Part shown: piece after piece, positions 45,581 through 53,779 of the stretch
Numbering within the stretch: the stretch's first letter is position 1
How the letters are laid out: each line of letters begins with the position of its first letter
Origin: Cupriavidus pauculus
GTDB lineage: Bacteria > Pseudomonadota > Gammaproteobacteria > Burkholderiales > Burkholderiaceae
Direction: 5' to 3'
NCBI RefSeq assembly: GCF_008801835.1
Contig: NZ_VZOW01000032.1
Location: 1 to 60,791, forward strand
DNA length: 60,791 nucleotides
Notes under the pieces: generated by a model
Databases searched by the model: none
What the model saw: the letters and a program-made list of their open reading frames with translations, nothing else
Told to the model about the DNA's origin: nothing
Position numbers and translations under genes: made by a program

Positions 45581-46981
45581 TTACTCCAGCTTCTCGACAT
45601 CGGGCAGGCGCCATTGCTTGCCGAAGCGCGCGTAGTCGGGGCCGTGCAAACGAAACACCAGCTCAAAGTTTCGTGACGGATCGGTGGGCACCCAGTTCGA
45701 TTCCTTGCCGTGCGGCGCGTGCGGGCCAAAGTAGATTTCCACCGCGCCGTCCGCGTTGGTTTCCAAGTCGGGCGTGGTCGACGCCATGCCGGCGCGCGAC
45801 ATCTGGCGAATCAGCGCGTGCGTGTCGCGATCATAGGCGGTGACCGACCAACCGCGGCTGGCCGGAACGCGCGCAGGGATTTGCAGACGGTACACGGCGT
45901 TGCCTTGCATGTCGCGGCCGTCCTTGTCCTTGTTTGCCACCAGATAAAGCGGCGCAGCATCGACGCGCTTGCTGGCGGCCACGCCGAGCATCGCCATCGT
46001 GCCGCGCGCGTCCACGGGATATTCGTCCGCGCGTGCATAGCCCGACGACATCGCGCGAACCACTTCGGGAATCGCCGCGGAAAACCAGCGGTGCTGCGGC
46101 GCGACGCGATCGAATCCCGCGTCATAGCGGGAAGCCAGCTCTGCATGCGCCTCGACGATAGCCGTACTGAGGATCCTGTCCAGCCGTGCGTCCGGACGAT
46201 AGGGCTGGCTTTTTTCAATGCCGAGGTCCTTGAGGTGGTCGATCATCACGCGATCGCGCTCGATCCATGGTTCCTTCTGCACCACGTCATTGAGTAGCTT
46301 GAAGAAACTGGCATCGTAGGGAATGGTGGCTTCCAGCAGGACGTCCTGGACATCGGTAAATCGCGTCGGTGGCGGGGACTGGGCGAGCGAAAGCGGATAC
46401 ACCTTGATGCGCTTGCCATATGCCACGGCCCTGGCGATGTCCTCGTCGCTGCGGCTGGCCAGTTTCGACTGCAGCGACGCCACGCCGCCGTAGGTGTCGG
46501 CGCGCAACACGATAAATCCCTGTGGCGGCGTGCCCGCGTAGTCGGGCGGCACGATCAGATATCTGCCGCCGCGGCCCCCGTCCGCGCCGCGTGGGCCGGT
46601 ATCGTCGAGCGGCGTTTGCCACGTCGTGACGATGCTGCCGGCCAACGTTCCGCCATCCGCCGATGGAATGTCGATCACCAGCGGTCCTGCCGTGCGGGTG
46701 TTGAAGAACACCATGAACGGTAGCGCATCGGGATCGGGTGCGAGCATCTGGCTTTTCCAGCTCACCGGCCTGGACCAATAGACGATTTCATTTTCCCTGG
46801 CCGATGTACTGTGCAGAACCGCCTGCCGCAGACGTTCGGCGCCCACCGCGGGCATCCCCCAAATCACCGTATCGGCCGCGCGCCGCTCCACGCGCCGATC
46901 GCGATATCCATCGGATTGCGCAACCGTGGCCATCGCGCAAACAGAAAGGAACATCGTGACTGCCAGTTTCTGCATGGTCAT
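45581..46981 (-). CDS. DUF1254 / DUF1214 domain protein, exported
   Basis: A 466-residue protein with a signal peptide (MQKLAVTMFLSVCAMATVAQS). The DUF1254 part has RRAADTVIWGMPAVGAERLRQ and the DUF1214 part has WSVTAYDRDTHALIRQ and GAVEIYFGPHAPHGKESNWVP. The biochemical role of this widespread family is not established. Two close ATG codons (46981, 46975) lack a strong ribosome site. It is convergent with the gor gene. It is the last gene that looks like chromosomal backbone before the island. Confidence 0.85.
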   Translation of the reverse strand: MTMQKLAVTMFLSVCAMATVAQSDGYRDRRVERRAADTVIWGMPAVGAERLRQAVLHSTSARENEIVYWSRPVSWKSQMLAPDPDALPFMVFFNTRTAGPLVIDIPSADGGTLAGSIVTTWQTPLDDTGPRGADGGRGGRYLIVPPDYAGTPPQGFIVLRADTYGGVASLQSKLASRSDEDIARAVAYGKRIKVYPLSLAQSPPPTRFTDVQDVLLEATIPYDASFFKLLNDVVQKEPWIERDRVMIDHLKDLGIEKSQPYRPDARLDRILSTAIVEAHAELASRYDAGFDRVAPQHRWFSAAIPEVVRAMSSGYARADEYPVDARGTMAMLGVAASKRVDAAPLYLVANKDKDGRDMQGNAVYRLQIPARVPASRGWSVTAYDRDTHALIRQMSRAGMASTTPDLETNADGAVEIYFGPHAPHGKESNWVPTDPSRNFELVFRLHGPDYARFGKQWRLPDVEKLE

Positions 46982-47537
46982 ACCGTATCGCGTGCACGCC
47001 CGCGCCAAGTGGCTGATCGATCCAGAATATGGCAGCGCTGCGCCGCCGCACTGAACTGTTTTGTGCCGAGAATTAAGCGAATTGAGCCGCGCGCGCAGTA
47101 ATTTGTCAGGCAAGCAAATGCCAGTCAGGCGTCGCGCAGTTTTCGGATAGGGGCGTTATCGGGGTGGTCCGCTTTTGCTCGGTCGACGGCGTCGAGGGCG
47201 CAGCCAGGATGCGAGGCGGATGATGCGCGCACATTGCGACCGTGCGGGAATGTGCGTGTGTGAATCGAGAAGAGTGCGGCAAGGACTGCGTGGATGTATG
47301 TGGAAGGGTCGGCGGTGGCGCAAACACGGCGCAGCGCTACAAATAAGCCCCAAATGAAAAACGGACGCCGAAGCGTCCGTTTTCTTTCAAACCTGGTGGT
47401 GTAGTTCCCCGTTACAGGAAACCGCCCTGCCTCATCGGCGAGGACACCGTAGGCGAGATTATATACGATGCGGAGGTCCGGGTGGACTTTGGCTGTCTCC
47501 GCGCATTTCCGACCGTCGATAGCTTGCACTGCCACGA
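46982..47537. other. Intergenic region at the left edge of the island
   Basis: This 556-base stretch holds the DUF1254 promoter at its left and a strong bidirectional terminator near 47361-47387. I see no tRNA, tmRNA or integrase gene and no obvious attachment-site repeat. Short open frames in it do not resemble proteins. Confidence 0.55.
47357..47387. terminator. Strong bidirectional intrinsic terminator
   Basis: ACGGACGC (47361-47368) pairs with GCGTCCGT (47373-47380) around the stable tetraloop CGAA. TTTTCTTT follows on the plus strand, and five T on the minus strand. It lies about 150 bases beyond the stop of the minus-strand island operon and can end it. Confidence 0.88.
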
Positions 47538-47999
47538 TCAGCGCCCGGGGTTCTTGACCTTCAGATGGCGGCATGAATAGCGCTGCTGGCCCCAGGACAC
47601 GGCGAAGGTTTCGGAAACCTCGTACCAGTTGCCGCCTGGATGGCCACCGCCGTGGTTCTCCCCCATGCAGGAGCATTCGCAATGAAAGCCCGACGCATTC
47701 CAGCACGCCGGAGCGCATTTTTGGTGCTCCCGGTACAGCTGGATCACATAGACCTCTTGGTGTCGTCTCAGCGCAAGTTTGATCACGCTGTCAAACCACG
47801 CAGTCGGAATTTCCCAGGCCTTGAACTGCGCACACCAATCGGGCTTCGAGCGTCGGCCATCCCGCAGCCACTCCATGTTCCCCTCGGCGAACGGAATGCG
47901 CGCCAGGACCGGGAGTGGCTTATTGCGCTTGAAGATGACCGGGATTTTTCCCTGACGCCAGAGATCCTTCAGTTGCGAGTCGCTCAGATCCTGTGACAT
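47538..47999 (-). CDS. Hypothetical cysteine/histidine-rich protein
   Basis: Not recognised as a named family. The 153-residue protein has an N-terminal part with IPVIFKRNKPLPVLARIPFAEGNMEWL and a C-terminal metal-site-like cluster: CAPACWNASGFHCECSC followed by MGENHGGG. CxCxC with NHG is often seen in small phage and plasmid proteins that bind zinc or iron-sulfur clusters; this is an impression, not a match. It is the last gene of a minus-strand operon with small gaps (20 bases to the preceding gene). Function unknown. Confidence 0.7.
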   Translation of the reverse strand: MSQDLSDSQLKDLWRQGKIPVIFKRNKPLPVLARIPFAEGNMEWLRDGRRSKPDWCAQFKAWEIPTAWFDSVIKLALRRHQEVYVIQLYREHQKCAPACWNASGFHCECSCMGENHGGGHPGGNWYEVSETFAVSWGQQRYSCRHLKVKNPGR

Positions 48000-48019
48000 G
48001 AGGGACTCGACTCCCTGCC

Positions 48020-48268
48020 TCAGCGCTGCTTGTTGGCTTGGGACAGGACCGAGGCCGCCAGCTCCTTCGTCTCTTTGGCGTATCGGTCGCTGGCCAAAAC
48101 GCGTGCGGCCTTGTCTTCCATCTGGGCGCCGGTCTGTTTGTCGCCACTGCGCTGAGACAGTGCCGAAGCGGCCAGACTCTTGGCCACTTGCGACGAACTG
48201 CTGCTTTGCAGCGTTTCCGACGCCAGCCGACCGATTCGTGAGGACGTCTGCTTTGTGTTCTTGGACAT
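48020..48268 (-). CDS. Small hypothetical protein
   Basis: An 82-residue protein starting MSKNTKQTSSRIGRLASETL and rich in Ser, Ala and Gln (SSSSSQVAKSLAASALSQ). Two copies of a similar phrase, SLAASALSQ and ELAASVLSQ, suggest an internal duplication of a short helix. No known domain. AAGGAACAG precedes the ATG at 48268. It lies 16 bases after the XRE/ImmA gene and 20 bases before the Cys/His-rich gene in the same operon. Function unknown. Confidence 0.7.
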   Translation of the reverse strand: MSKNTKQTSSRIGRLASETLQSSSSSQVAKSLAASALSQRSGDKQTGAQMEDKAARVLASDRYAKETKELAASVLSQANKQR

Positions 48269-48284
48269 CGCTGTTCCTTTCACA

Positions 48285-49493
48285 TCAGGACTTGGAGACG
48301 GGCCGGAATGGCACCACCTTATTGCCTTGGGCTGGTTGGTCATCAACCGGCTTCTGGGTTGCTTTCAGTCGCGCAAACTCCACGACATTGGTTTTGCCCT
48401 GGAAGTAGCCTTCGGGCAATCCGGCGAGTGCTTCCACGTCGCCCGCAGCCAGTCCGATGTGCCTCGGGATGGCTTCCAAAGGCATGACCTTCTCTTCGAC
48501 CAACAGATCGATGGTGCGACGAAGCAGACGTGGCTGCTCTGGTCGACGATCCTCGTCTCCGGGTTCCGATTTCGCACCCCACCGAGCAGAGCGACGCTTG
48601 AAAAGCATCAGAGCGCCATCTTCATCCAGCATCTCAAGCGCCTTCAGCCGCATGATGATCGCCGCCGCCGACACGCCCCAACGGCGCTTCAGCAGCAACA
48701 AGTCATCCAGAGTCGGTGGCACGCGAACTTCGCTGGCGAACGTTTCGGCGGGCAGCAAAAAAGCGCCTGCGAAGCGGTGTGCCTGTTGCTCCATCAACTT
48801 GTGGCGTGCGCTGTCAGTCGTGCGTTGAATGTGACGATGCAGAACAAGATGCCCGATTTCGTGGGCAAGGTCGAAGCGACTGCGATAACCATTGTCCTTG
48901 TCGGCGGACAAGAGGATCAACGGTCGGCCCAGCACCTCGCTCCAAGCCGACAGCCCTTCAATCTGGGCAACGCCGGTTTCTTCCCGAACGAGGATGACCC
49001 CAGCACCTTCCACGGCCAGTGCCAAGTCTTGAATCGCCGAGCGGCCCAGACGCCACAGATCCCGGCATTCGCAGGCGGCCTTCTCGATGTCCTCGTTGGT
49101 GATCTGTTCCGGCTCGGTGTAATCGCGAGATGGCAAATTGACATCAGGGTAGTCGACGTATTCCATCAGTGCGGCGGCCACGTCCTGGGCCCACTCAAGG
49201 CGGGCCTCCAGCATGGCGCGTGCAGCGACGTGCGCTGACGCGTTGCTGCGAAAAAGCGGCAACGACAACTTCGCCCCGGGCGCACGCGTAAACCATTCCG
49301 GCGTGACGTTCACCACGCCAGCAAGGCGTTCAAGCGCGTCACGCTCGGGCGCTTGCGTTCCTGCGCGCCATTTACTGACGGTCGCCGGAGACACGTCGAC
49401 CATCGAGGCCAGCTGGACTTGAGTCAGACGACGGGCCGCAAGAATTTGGCTAAGTCGATCTTTCTGAAATCCTTGTACACCACCCCTACTCAT
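48285..49493 (-). CDS. XRE helix-turn-helix / ImmA-IrrE metallopeptidase
   Basis: A 402-residue two-domain protein. The N-terminal XRE domain covers about residues 10-70 (LSQILAARRLTQVQLASMVDVSPATVSKW). The ImmA/IrrE peptidase domain has the zinc motif HEIGH in RFDLAHEIGHLVLHRH, with the third ligand region EQQAHRFAGAFLLP. Members cleave or degrade repressors, as ImmA does for ICEBs1 and IrrE for DdrO, so here it may combine operon repression with stress-triggered release. Its ATG overlaps the stop of the preceding gene by four bases. The C-terminal 100 residues are extra and unassigned. Confidence 0.88.
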   Translation of the reverse strand: MSRGGVQGFQKDRLSQILAARRLTQVQLASMVDVSPATVSKWRAGTQAPERDALERLAGVVNVTPEWFTRAPGAKLSLPLFRSNASAHVAARAMLEARLEWAQDVAAALMEYVDYPDVNLPSRDYTEPEQITNEDIEKAACECRDLWRLGRSAIQDLALAVEGAGVILVREETGVAQIEGLSAWSEVLGRPLILLSADKDNGYRSRFDLAHEIGHLVLHRHIQRTTDSARHKLMEQQAHRFAGAFLLPAETFASEVRVPPTLDDLLLLKRRWGVSAAAIIMRLKALEMLDEDGALMLFKRRSARWGAKSEPGDEDRRPEQPRLLRRTIDLLVEEKVMPLEAIPRHIGLAAGDVEALAGLPEGYFQGKTNVVEFARLKATQKPVDDQPAQGNKVVPFRPVSKS

Positions 49494-50146
49494 GATCCTG
49501 TTCCGTCTTTGTCTTGTTGTTTGCCAATGTTCTTCTTCAGCTTCGGCACAGCCAAATCGTCCTGGCCTGCTGTCGGCTGCTGGTCGTAGCGCTTGATGAA
49601 TGCGTCAATGGGTTCCCGGAAAAGCCAGCCTTGCATGTGGCGATCAGGAACCGCGATTTCGATGGAGACGGGTGTGTCCGGCTGGCTGTGCAGCGATCCT
49701 GCAAAGCAGGCCACGACGAACACAACCGCTTGGGATGGCTCCACGTAGCCTGAAAAGAGTCCGGGTTGAACCAGTGGCTCGATGGCTGCGTTCGCCAGGG
49801 ACATCTGTTTTCGGGTTTCGCTACGCCGCCCGCTGTTCCAGACCCCATACTTGGTGTTGAACCGTGCCAAGGTGAAGATCCCAGACCGGCCTGTGACGAT
49901 CTGATTGCCGCGTAGCGGTGAGGGAGATGCGTCTGCAACGGCGAGAGCGCGATGGAAGGACTCGTTCATATGGAAGTGGCGCAACTGCCCCACCACGCTG
50001 GGCAAGTGCCCGTCATCCATCCCTCGCGCCGCAGCATAGGCACGTTGAGCGCCGACCAGCTTGGCTTCTTCGAGGCCCATGACAAGCTCACGCGGGATAT
50101 TCCTCACAAGCAGGTCATGGATCGTTTCTTGGTTCGGCTGGGCCAT
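49490..50146 (-). CDS. Hypothetical partner of the XRE/ImmA protein
   Basis: I do not recognise this 218-residue protein. It starts MAQPNQETIHDLLVRNIP after ACGGAGTTGCC; an ATG 15 bases earlier has no ribosome site. It is soluble with no membrane segment. The conserved-looking parts are GAQRAYAAARGMDDGHLPSVVGQLRHFHMNESFHRAL and RFNTKYGVWNSGRRSETRKQ. It is the first gene of the operon and overlaps the XRE/ImmA start by four bases, so the two proteins are made together and probably act together. Role unknown. Confidence 0.7.
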   Translation of the reverse strand: MAQPNQETIHDLLVRNIPRELVMGLEEAKLVGAQRAYAAARGMDDGHLPSVVGQLRHFHMNESFHRALAVADASPSPLRGNQIVTGRSGIFTLARFNTKYGVWNSGRRSETRKQMSLANAAIEPLVQPGLFSGYVEPSQAVVFVVACFAGSLHSQPDTPVSIEIAVPDRHMQGWLFREPIDAFIKRYDQQPTAGQDDLAVPKLKKNIGKQQDKDGTGS

Positions 50147-50314
50147 TGGCAACTCCGTCATCGGATTTCGTTCAAGCGGATTCTATCATAAAATAATTTC
50201 GCTTAAAAGGTTTTCGTGTAGGAGATGCTTCGATTGAAGCGGTAACACCCCCCCGATTTGTAGCGCGCCCAGCGCATCGTCTGCCAGCAGCGATACCGGG
50301 AGAACGTGGGCTAA

Positions 50315-50364
50315 ATGTTTCGTTTTATCTCCCAGAAGTTGCATTCGACGAAATAACGGAACAT
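50315..50364. promoter_or_regulatory. Candidate AbiEi operator (imperfect inverted repeat)
   Basis: ATGTTTCGTTTT (50315-50326) and ATAACGGAACAT (50353-50364) are inverted relative to each other with 10 of 12 matches. The right arm ends nine bases before the AbiEi ATG. AbiEi antitoxins of studied systems repress their own promoter by binding such inverted repeats. Confidence 0.55.
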
Positions 50365-50373
50365 ACTCCACCC

Positions 50374-50979
50374 ATGCTCTCCAGTACCCACAATCAACGC
50401 GTCCTCGATCTGGCCAGCCAGAAGGGGCTACTGCGCGCCAGCGATCTGGACGCCATCAGTGCGCCTCGGGTCGTTCTGACGCGCCTGACCGCTGCGGGTC
50501 TACTAGAGAAGGTGGGGCGTGGCCTGTACCGTCTGCCGGATGCACAGGTTTCGGAATTCGAGAGCCTTGGCACCATCGCCACCAAGGTACCTCAAGCGGT
50601 GTTCTGCCTGCTTACAGCGCTGCAGTTTCATGAGCTGACCACACAGCTGCCGCGTCAGATCTGGATCGCCATGCCTCGGGGCAGCCACCCGCCCCGGGTC
50701 GACTACCCGCCCGTCAAGATGGTGCAGTTCACGGGTGATGCCTACTCGGCAGGGATTGAGGAAGTCGAACGCGACGGTGTCAGGCTCCGGGTGTACGGCG
50801 TGGCCAAGACCGTGGCGGACTGCTTCAAGCACCGCAACAAGATCGGGCTGGATGTGGCGCTGGAGGCGCTGAAGGACGCTCGGGCGCGCAGCAAGGCCTC
50901 CGTCGACGACATCTGGCGTTTCGCCAAGATATGCCGCGTGGCCAATGTGATGCGCCCCTACCTGGAGAGTGTCGGATGA
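50374..50979 (+). CDS. abiEi: AbiEi-type antitoxin
   Basis: The 201-residue protein has an N-terminal winged helix (VLDLASQKGLLRASDLDAISAPRVVLTRLTAAGLLEKVGRGLYRLP) and the AbiEi antitoxin domain (QAVFCLLTALQFHELTTQLPRQIWIAMPRG, AKTVADCFKHRNKIGLDVALEAL). In type IV systems the antitoxin does not bind the toxin but counteracts it and represses transcription. Its stop overlaps the toxin start by four bases. It is divergent from the XRE/ImmA operon. Confidence 0.88.
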   Translation: MLSSTHNQRVLDLASQKGLLRASDLDAISAPRVVLTRLTAAGLLEKVGRGLYRLPDAQVSEFESLGTIATKVPQAVFCLLTALQFHELTTQLPRQIWIAMPRGSHPPRVDYPPVKMVQFTGDAYSAGIEEVERDGVRLRVYGVAKTVADCFKHRNKIGLDVALEALKDARARSKASVDDIWRFAKICRVANVMRPYLESVG

Positions 50980-51839
50980 GTGCGGCCACCCCAAATGTCG
51001 CGGCATCCGTCCGTGCGCGTCTGCTCAATGTCGCCAAGGCGCAAGGCGTCGATTTCAATCAGGTGCTGGTGCGCTTCGCCTTGGAGCGCATCCTCTATCG
51101 GCTGACCCAGTCGCCGCACGCGGACCGTTTTCTGCTCAAAGGTGCGCTGCTGTTCACGCTCTGGTACGACATGCCACACCGGGCCACACGCGACGCCGAC
51201 CTGTTGGGTTTCGGTGCTAGTGATCTGGAGTCAGTGGCCCAAGTATTCCGGGACATCGCAGCTGTACCGGTCGACGACGGCATCGTGTTCGACCCAGCCT
51301 CGGTCACAGTCGAGGAGATCCGCAAGGAAGCTGGCTACGGCGGCGTTCGCGTGATGATTGCGGGCGATCTGGCCAGAGCACGTTGCAAGACCCAAATCGA
51401 TGTCGGTTTCGGCGACGCCGTCACCCCGGCGCCTGTTGATTCGGTCTACCCAGTACTGCTGGAGGAAATGCCCGCGCCACGGCTGCGGGCCTACCCAACG
51501 TACACCGTCATCGCGGAAAAGCTCCACGCCATCGCATTGCTGGGCATGACCAACAGCCGCCTGAAGGACTACTTCGATCTGTCGGTGCTGTTGGAACGAG
51601 AAACTCTGGACACTGATCTGCTGGCCCAAGCGATCAAGGCCACATTCGAAAGACGCGGCATGGCGGTTCCTGACGCGCTGCCAGTCGGCCTGACGGACGA
51701 GTTTGCGCACGACGCTTCGCGCCAGGCGCTGTGGCTGGCATTTCTCAAGAAGAACGAACTTCCGCCAGAACCCTTGCCCGCCATCGTTGGCCGCTTGAGC
51801 GTGGCATTGGCCCCCGCGCTGAACGTCGTCGCTCGTTGA
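50976..51839 (+). CDS. abiEii: AbiEii nucleotidyltransferase toxin
   Basis: The 287-residue protein belongs to the AbiEii/AbiGii nucleotidyltransferase group: LERILYRLTQSPHADRFLLKGALLFTLW, then RATRDADLLGFG with the acidic residues of the polymerase-beta-like active site, IDVGFGDAV and YTVIAEKLHAI with a conserved lysine. Such toxins add nucleotides to targets such as tRNA and stop growth; the pair gives phage abortive infection and stabilises the island. The ATG at 50976 is embedded in the stop of the antitoxin gene (ATGA). Confidence 0.88.
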   Translation: MSAATPNVAASVRARLLNVAKAQGVDFNQVLVRFALERILYRLTQSPHADRFLLKGALLFTLWYDMPHRATRDADLLGFGASDLESVAQVFRDIAAVPVDDGIVFDPASVTVEEIRKEAGYGGVRVMIAGDLARARCKTQIDVGFGDAVTPAPVDSVYPVLLEEMPAPRLRAYPTYTVIAEKLHAIALLGMTNSRLKDYFDLSVLLERETLDTDLLAQAIKATFERRGMAVPDALPVGLTDEFAHDASRQALWLAFLKKNELPPEPLPAIVGRLSVALAPALNVVAR

Positions 51840-51921
51840 ATACCCCTTCATAGGGCAGCCGCTTCGCGCCCTTCGCCACGGTCAGTGGCGGTCTCCATAC
51901 GGACTTTGCATGGAGACCACG

Positions 51922-52254
51922 ATGACTACTCGACTTTGCGCACACTGCGGCCACCCCTTCGAACCCCGCCCACAGGTTCCCGACCAAGCGTTCTGCTCCG
52001 CCCCTGAATGCCAGCGGGCTCGCAAGCGCGAATGGCAGCGAGCAAAACTCCAATCCGATCCTGACTACCGCATCAACCAGCAGGCGGCCCAGCGCGCGTG
52101 GTCACAGCGCAATCACGACTATTGGCGCAATCACCGAGACGCACAACAGGTCAACGGCGATCAAGGGGAGCAACCTACCACCGCCCATCGGCAGCCAGTC
52201 ATCGATCCGGTAAAGATGGACGTGTCAGTGCTGCCTTCCGGTACCTCCGGCTGA
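51922..52254 (+). CDS. Small zinc-ribbon-like hypothetical protein
   Basis: A 110-residue protein starting MTTRLCAHCGHPFEPRP, with CxxC at the front and CSAPEC about 17 residues later, a likely zinc-binding pair, then a charged helix KREWQRAKLQSDPDYRINQQAAQRAWSQRNHDYW in part. Similar short proteins are common near transposable elements, by general appearance. The ATG at 51922 follows GGAGACCACG; an earlier in-frame ATG is at 51910. The last 40 residues look unstructured and may be a shifted or decayed tail. Function unknown. Confidence 0.65.
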   Translation: MTTRLCAHCGHPFEPRPQVPDQAFCSAPECQRARKREWQRAKLQSDPDYRINQQAAQRAWSQRNHDYWRNHRDAQQVNGDQGEQPTTAHRQPVIDPVKMDVSVLPSGTSG

Positions 52255-52365
52255 ATTCGCCGCCCAGCACCGCAACGCCAACCCAACAACCACCAACGCA
52301 GGATCAGTTAACCTACAAACCCCTGGACCTCTCTCCAACTGATTGGTATGGCTGGAGGGGGCAGG

Positions 52366-52572
52366 TCATTTCAACTCTGGAATGTATGAACGGGCGCCAT
52401 GCAGAATGGCAAATCCATGGGTATCCACGTCACCCCAGTAGATGCACCTCGCACGGGCAAGCCAAGGTAGCCGGGCCAACACGTCGACGTTATAGCCTAG
52501 GCGCATGAACACGACAGCGCCCGGCATGTCGGACATTGCCAGTCCCGTTTGAAGGTTCTCAACAATGAACAC
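52366..52572 (-). pseudogene. Fragment of Wadjet nuclease subunit JetD (DUF2220)
   Basis: About 68 residues on the minus strand read HVFIVENLQTGLAMSDMPGAV, LARLPWLARARCIYWGDVDTHGFAILHGARS, which is the Toprim-like core of JetD proteins (YWGDxDTHGFAIL with the metal-binding aspartates). The rest of JetD is missing at both ends: the frame stops after IPELK, and upstream the DNA is already taken by a different gene on the plus strand. No jetA, jetB or jetC is seen. It is a relic of a Wadjet anti-plasmid system. Confidence 0.8.
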
Positions 52573-52998
52573 ATGCGAGACAGGCCACGCGATCGCATTC
52601 TCAAGCTCACCGAGCAGGAGTTCGTGGATGCCGTTTCCCGAGTGCACGCGATCCGAGACCACGCCATCAAGCAGGAAAACGAGCACTTGGGCTTGCCTGA
52701 CCGACCGCAGGCCGGCGACGACAAGGTGGAAAAGTTCGGCGAGTGGCTCTGGCGGCAGCGATCCCGCGAAGGGCGGACGGTGCTTGAGCTGTTGAACTAC
52801 GTTGTCTGGGGCAACGGCAGTGTTTCAGCCCGGCTCTGGAACGCGATCCGCAGCGACGACTGGGCAATTCCGCACATTGGTCTGAGCAGCCTCGGGGAAA
52901 TCGTCGGCTGGGCGCGCCCGGATGAGTTTCCGCCAAGGAACATGCGGACGAGCAAGGGGCTGCGGGCGCTCGGTTACAACGTGAGGATCGGTGTGTGA
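52573..52998 (+). CDS. Hypothetical protein
   Basis: A 141-residue protein not assigned to a named family. It starts MRDRPRDRILKLTEQEFVDAV, has a charged middle with KFGEWLWRQRSREGRTVLELLNYVVWGNGSVSARLWNAI, and ends SLGEIVGWARPDEFPPRNMRTSKGLRALGYNVRIGV. The composition suggests a small helical DNA- or protein-binding factor. Codon use looks real in this frame. The start at 52573 abuts the end of the JetD remnant, marking a rearrangement point. Function unknown. Confidence 0.6.
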   Translation: MRDRPRDRILKLTEQEFVDAVSRVHAIRDHAIKQENEHLGLPDRPQAGDDKVEKFGEWLWRQRSREGRTVLELLNYVVWGNGSVSARLWNAIRSDDWAIPHIGLSSLGEIVGWARPDEFPPRNMRTSKGLRALGYNVRIGV

Positions 52999-53469
52999 AT
53001 TGCTCGTACCACTTGGTTATGGCCTGTTTCCTTACCTCCGTCGGCGGTCCTCTTTCGCGCGAATGGCACACTGCGTATCGACGAGATCGATATCCGCGGC
53101 GTTCCGGAGACGAGCAAAAGCCTGGCACCGCATCGGTGTGGCGCGTCCTTAACATCGCAGGCAGTACGCCCTTGAGGCCACAGCAAGTCTAAGAGCCGCG
53201 CCTTTGCCTTCCAAGATCGACGCTGATTCCCGTCAACACCCAACCTGCCCGGGCAGGCTAGGCGGCTCTGTGAACCCCGCGCGAGCCTCGTGCGTTTCGA
53301 TATCAACACCCGTCAGGGCACAGATCGGCCGTCTGGCATGTATCCGTGTGAACGGGAAGAACATCTATGCCTTGTGCCCTTGACTTTTTTGCTGTCCGGA
53401 GCAAACTTTGCAAAGACTTGCAAGATTTCCGCAATCATCGCTCAGATGAAGGAGCGTGGAGAAGATGCG
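52999..53469. other. Intergenic region before the protein-quality-control cluster
   Basis: This 471-base region has no convincing gene. It probably contains decayed sequence on its left. On its right TTGACT at about 53381 is followed 17 bases later by AAACTT, a weak promoter candidate for the regulator gene. No clear heat-shock (sigma-32) promoter was recognised. Confidence 0.5.
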
Positions 53470-53682
53470 ATGAAAGCCGACCATCTATTGATCCTTACGC
53501 TTGATGAGTTGGCCGCCTATTTGAAGATCGGTAAGCGAACACTGTATGGACTCACCGCGAAAGGGGAGATTCCCGCTTTCAAAGTGGGTGGTGTATGGCG
53601 ATTTCGGAGAGGCGAGATTGATCAGTGGATTGCCGATCAGACGCAAGCCAGCACGAAGAAGGAGGTGATGCGCAAACGTTAA
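53470..53682 (+). CDS. MerR/excisionase-like helix-turn-helix regulator (first gene of the TLPQC-type cluster)
   Basis: A 70-residue DNA-binding protein: LTLDELAAYLKIGKRTLYGLTAKGEIPAFKVGGVWRFRRGEIDQWI, the helix-turn-helix_17/excisionase pattern. A small DNA-binding gene of this kind stands before the sHsp20 and clpG genes in the transmissible locus for protein quality control, where it is often called dna; identity here rests on position and fold. The ATG at 53470 is used; an in-frame ATG at 53446 is also possible. It is followed by hsp20 after 97 bases. Confidence 0.8.
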   Translation: MKADHLLILTLDELAAYLKIGKRTLYGLTAKGEIPAFKVGGVWRFRRGEIDQWIADQTQASTKKEVMRKR

Positions 53683-53779
53683 CAGCAGAGATCAGCCGAA
53701 CCGGACTTGTCGCGGCCGCGCAATGTCCGTCTCAACAGGCGAACGAGTTAACTGAATCTTCTCTATTTGGAGGTGTGAC

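Noticed and set aside
47388..47537. tRNA or tmRNA 3' end serving as attachment site at the island border
   Set aside because: No T-loop GGTTCRA sequence with a foldable acceptor stem was found in this stretch.
52999..53469. Sigma-32 heat-shock promoter before the stress cluster
   Set aside because: A CTTGAC-like element is present but no CCCCAT-type -10 at the correct distance was seen, so it is not annotated.
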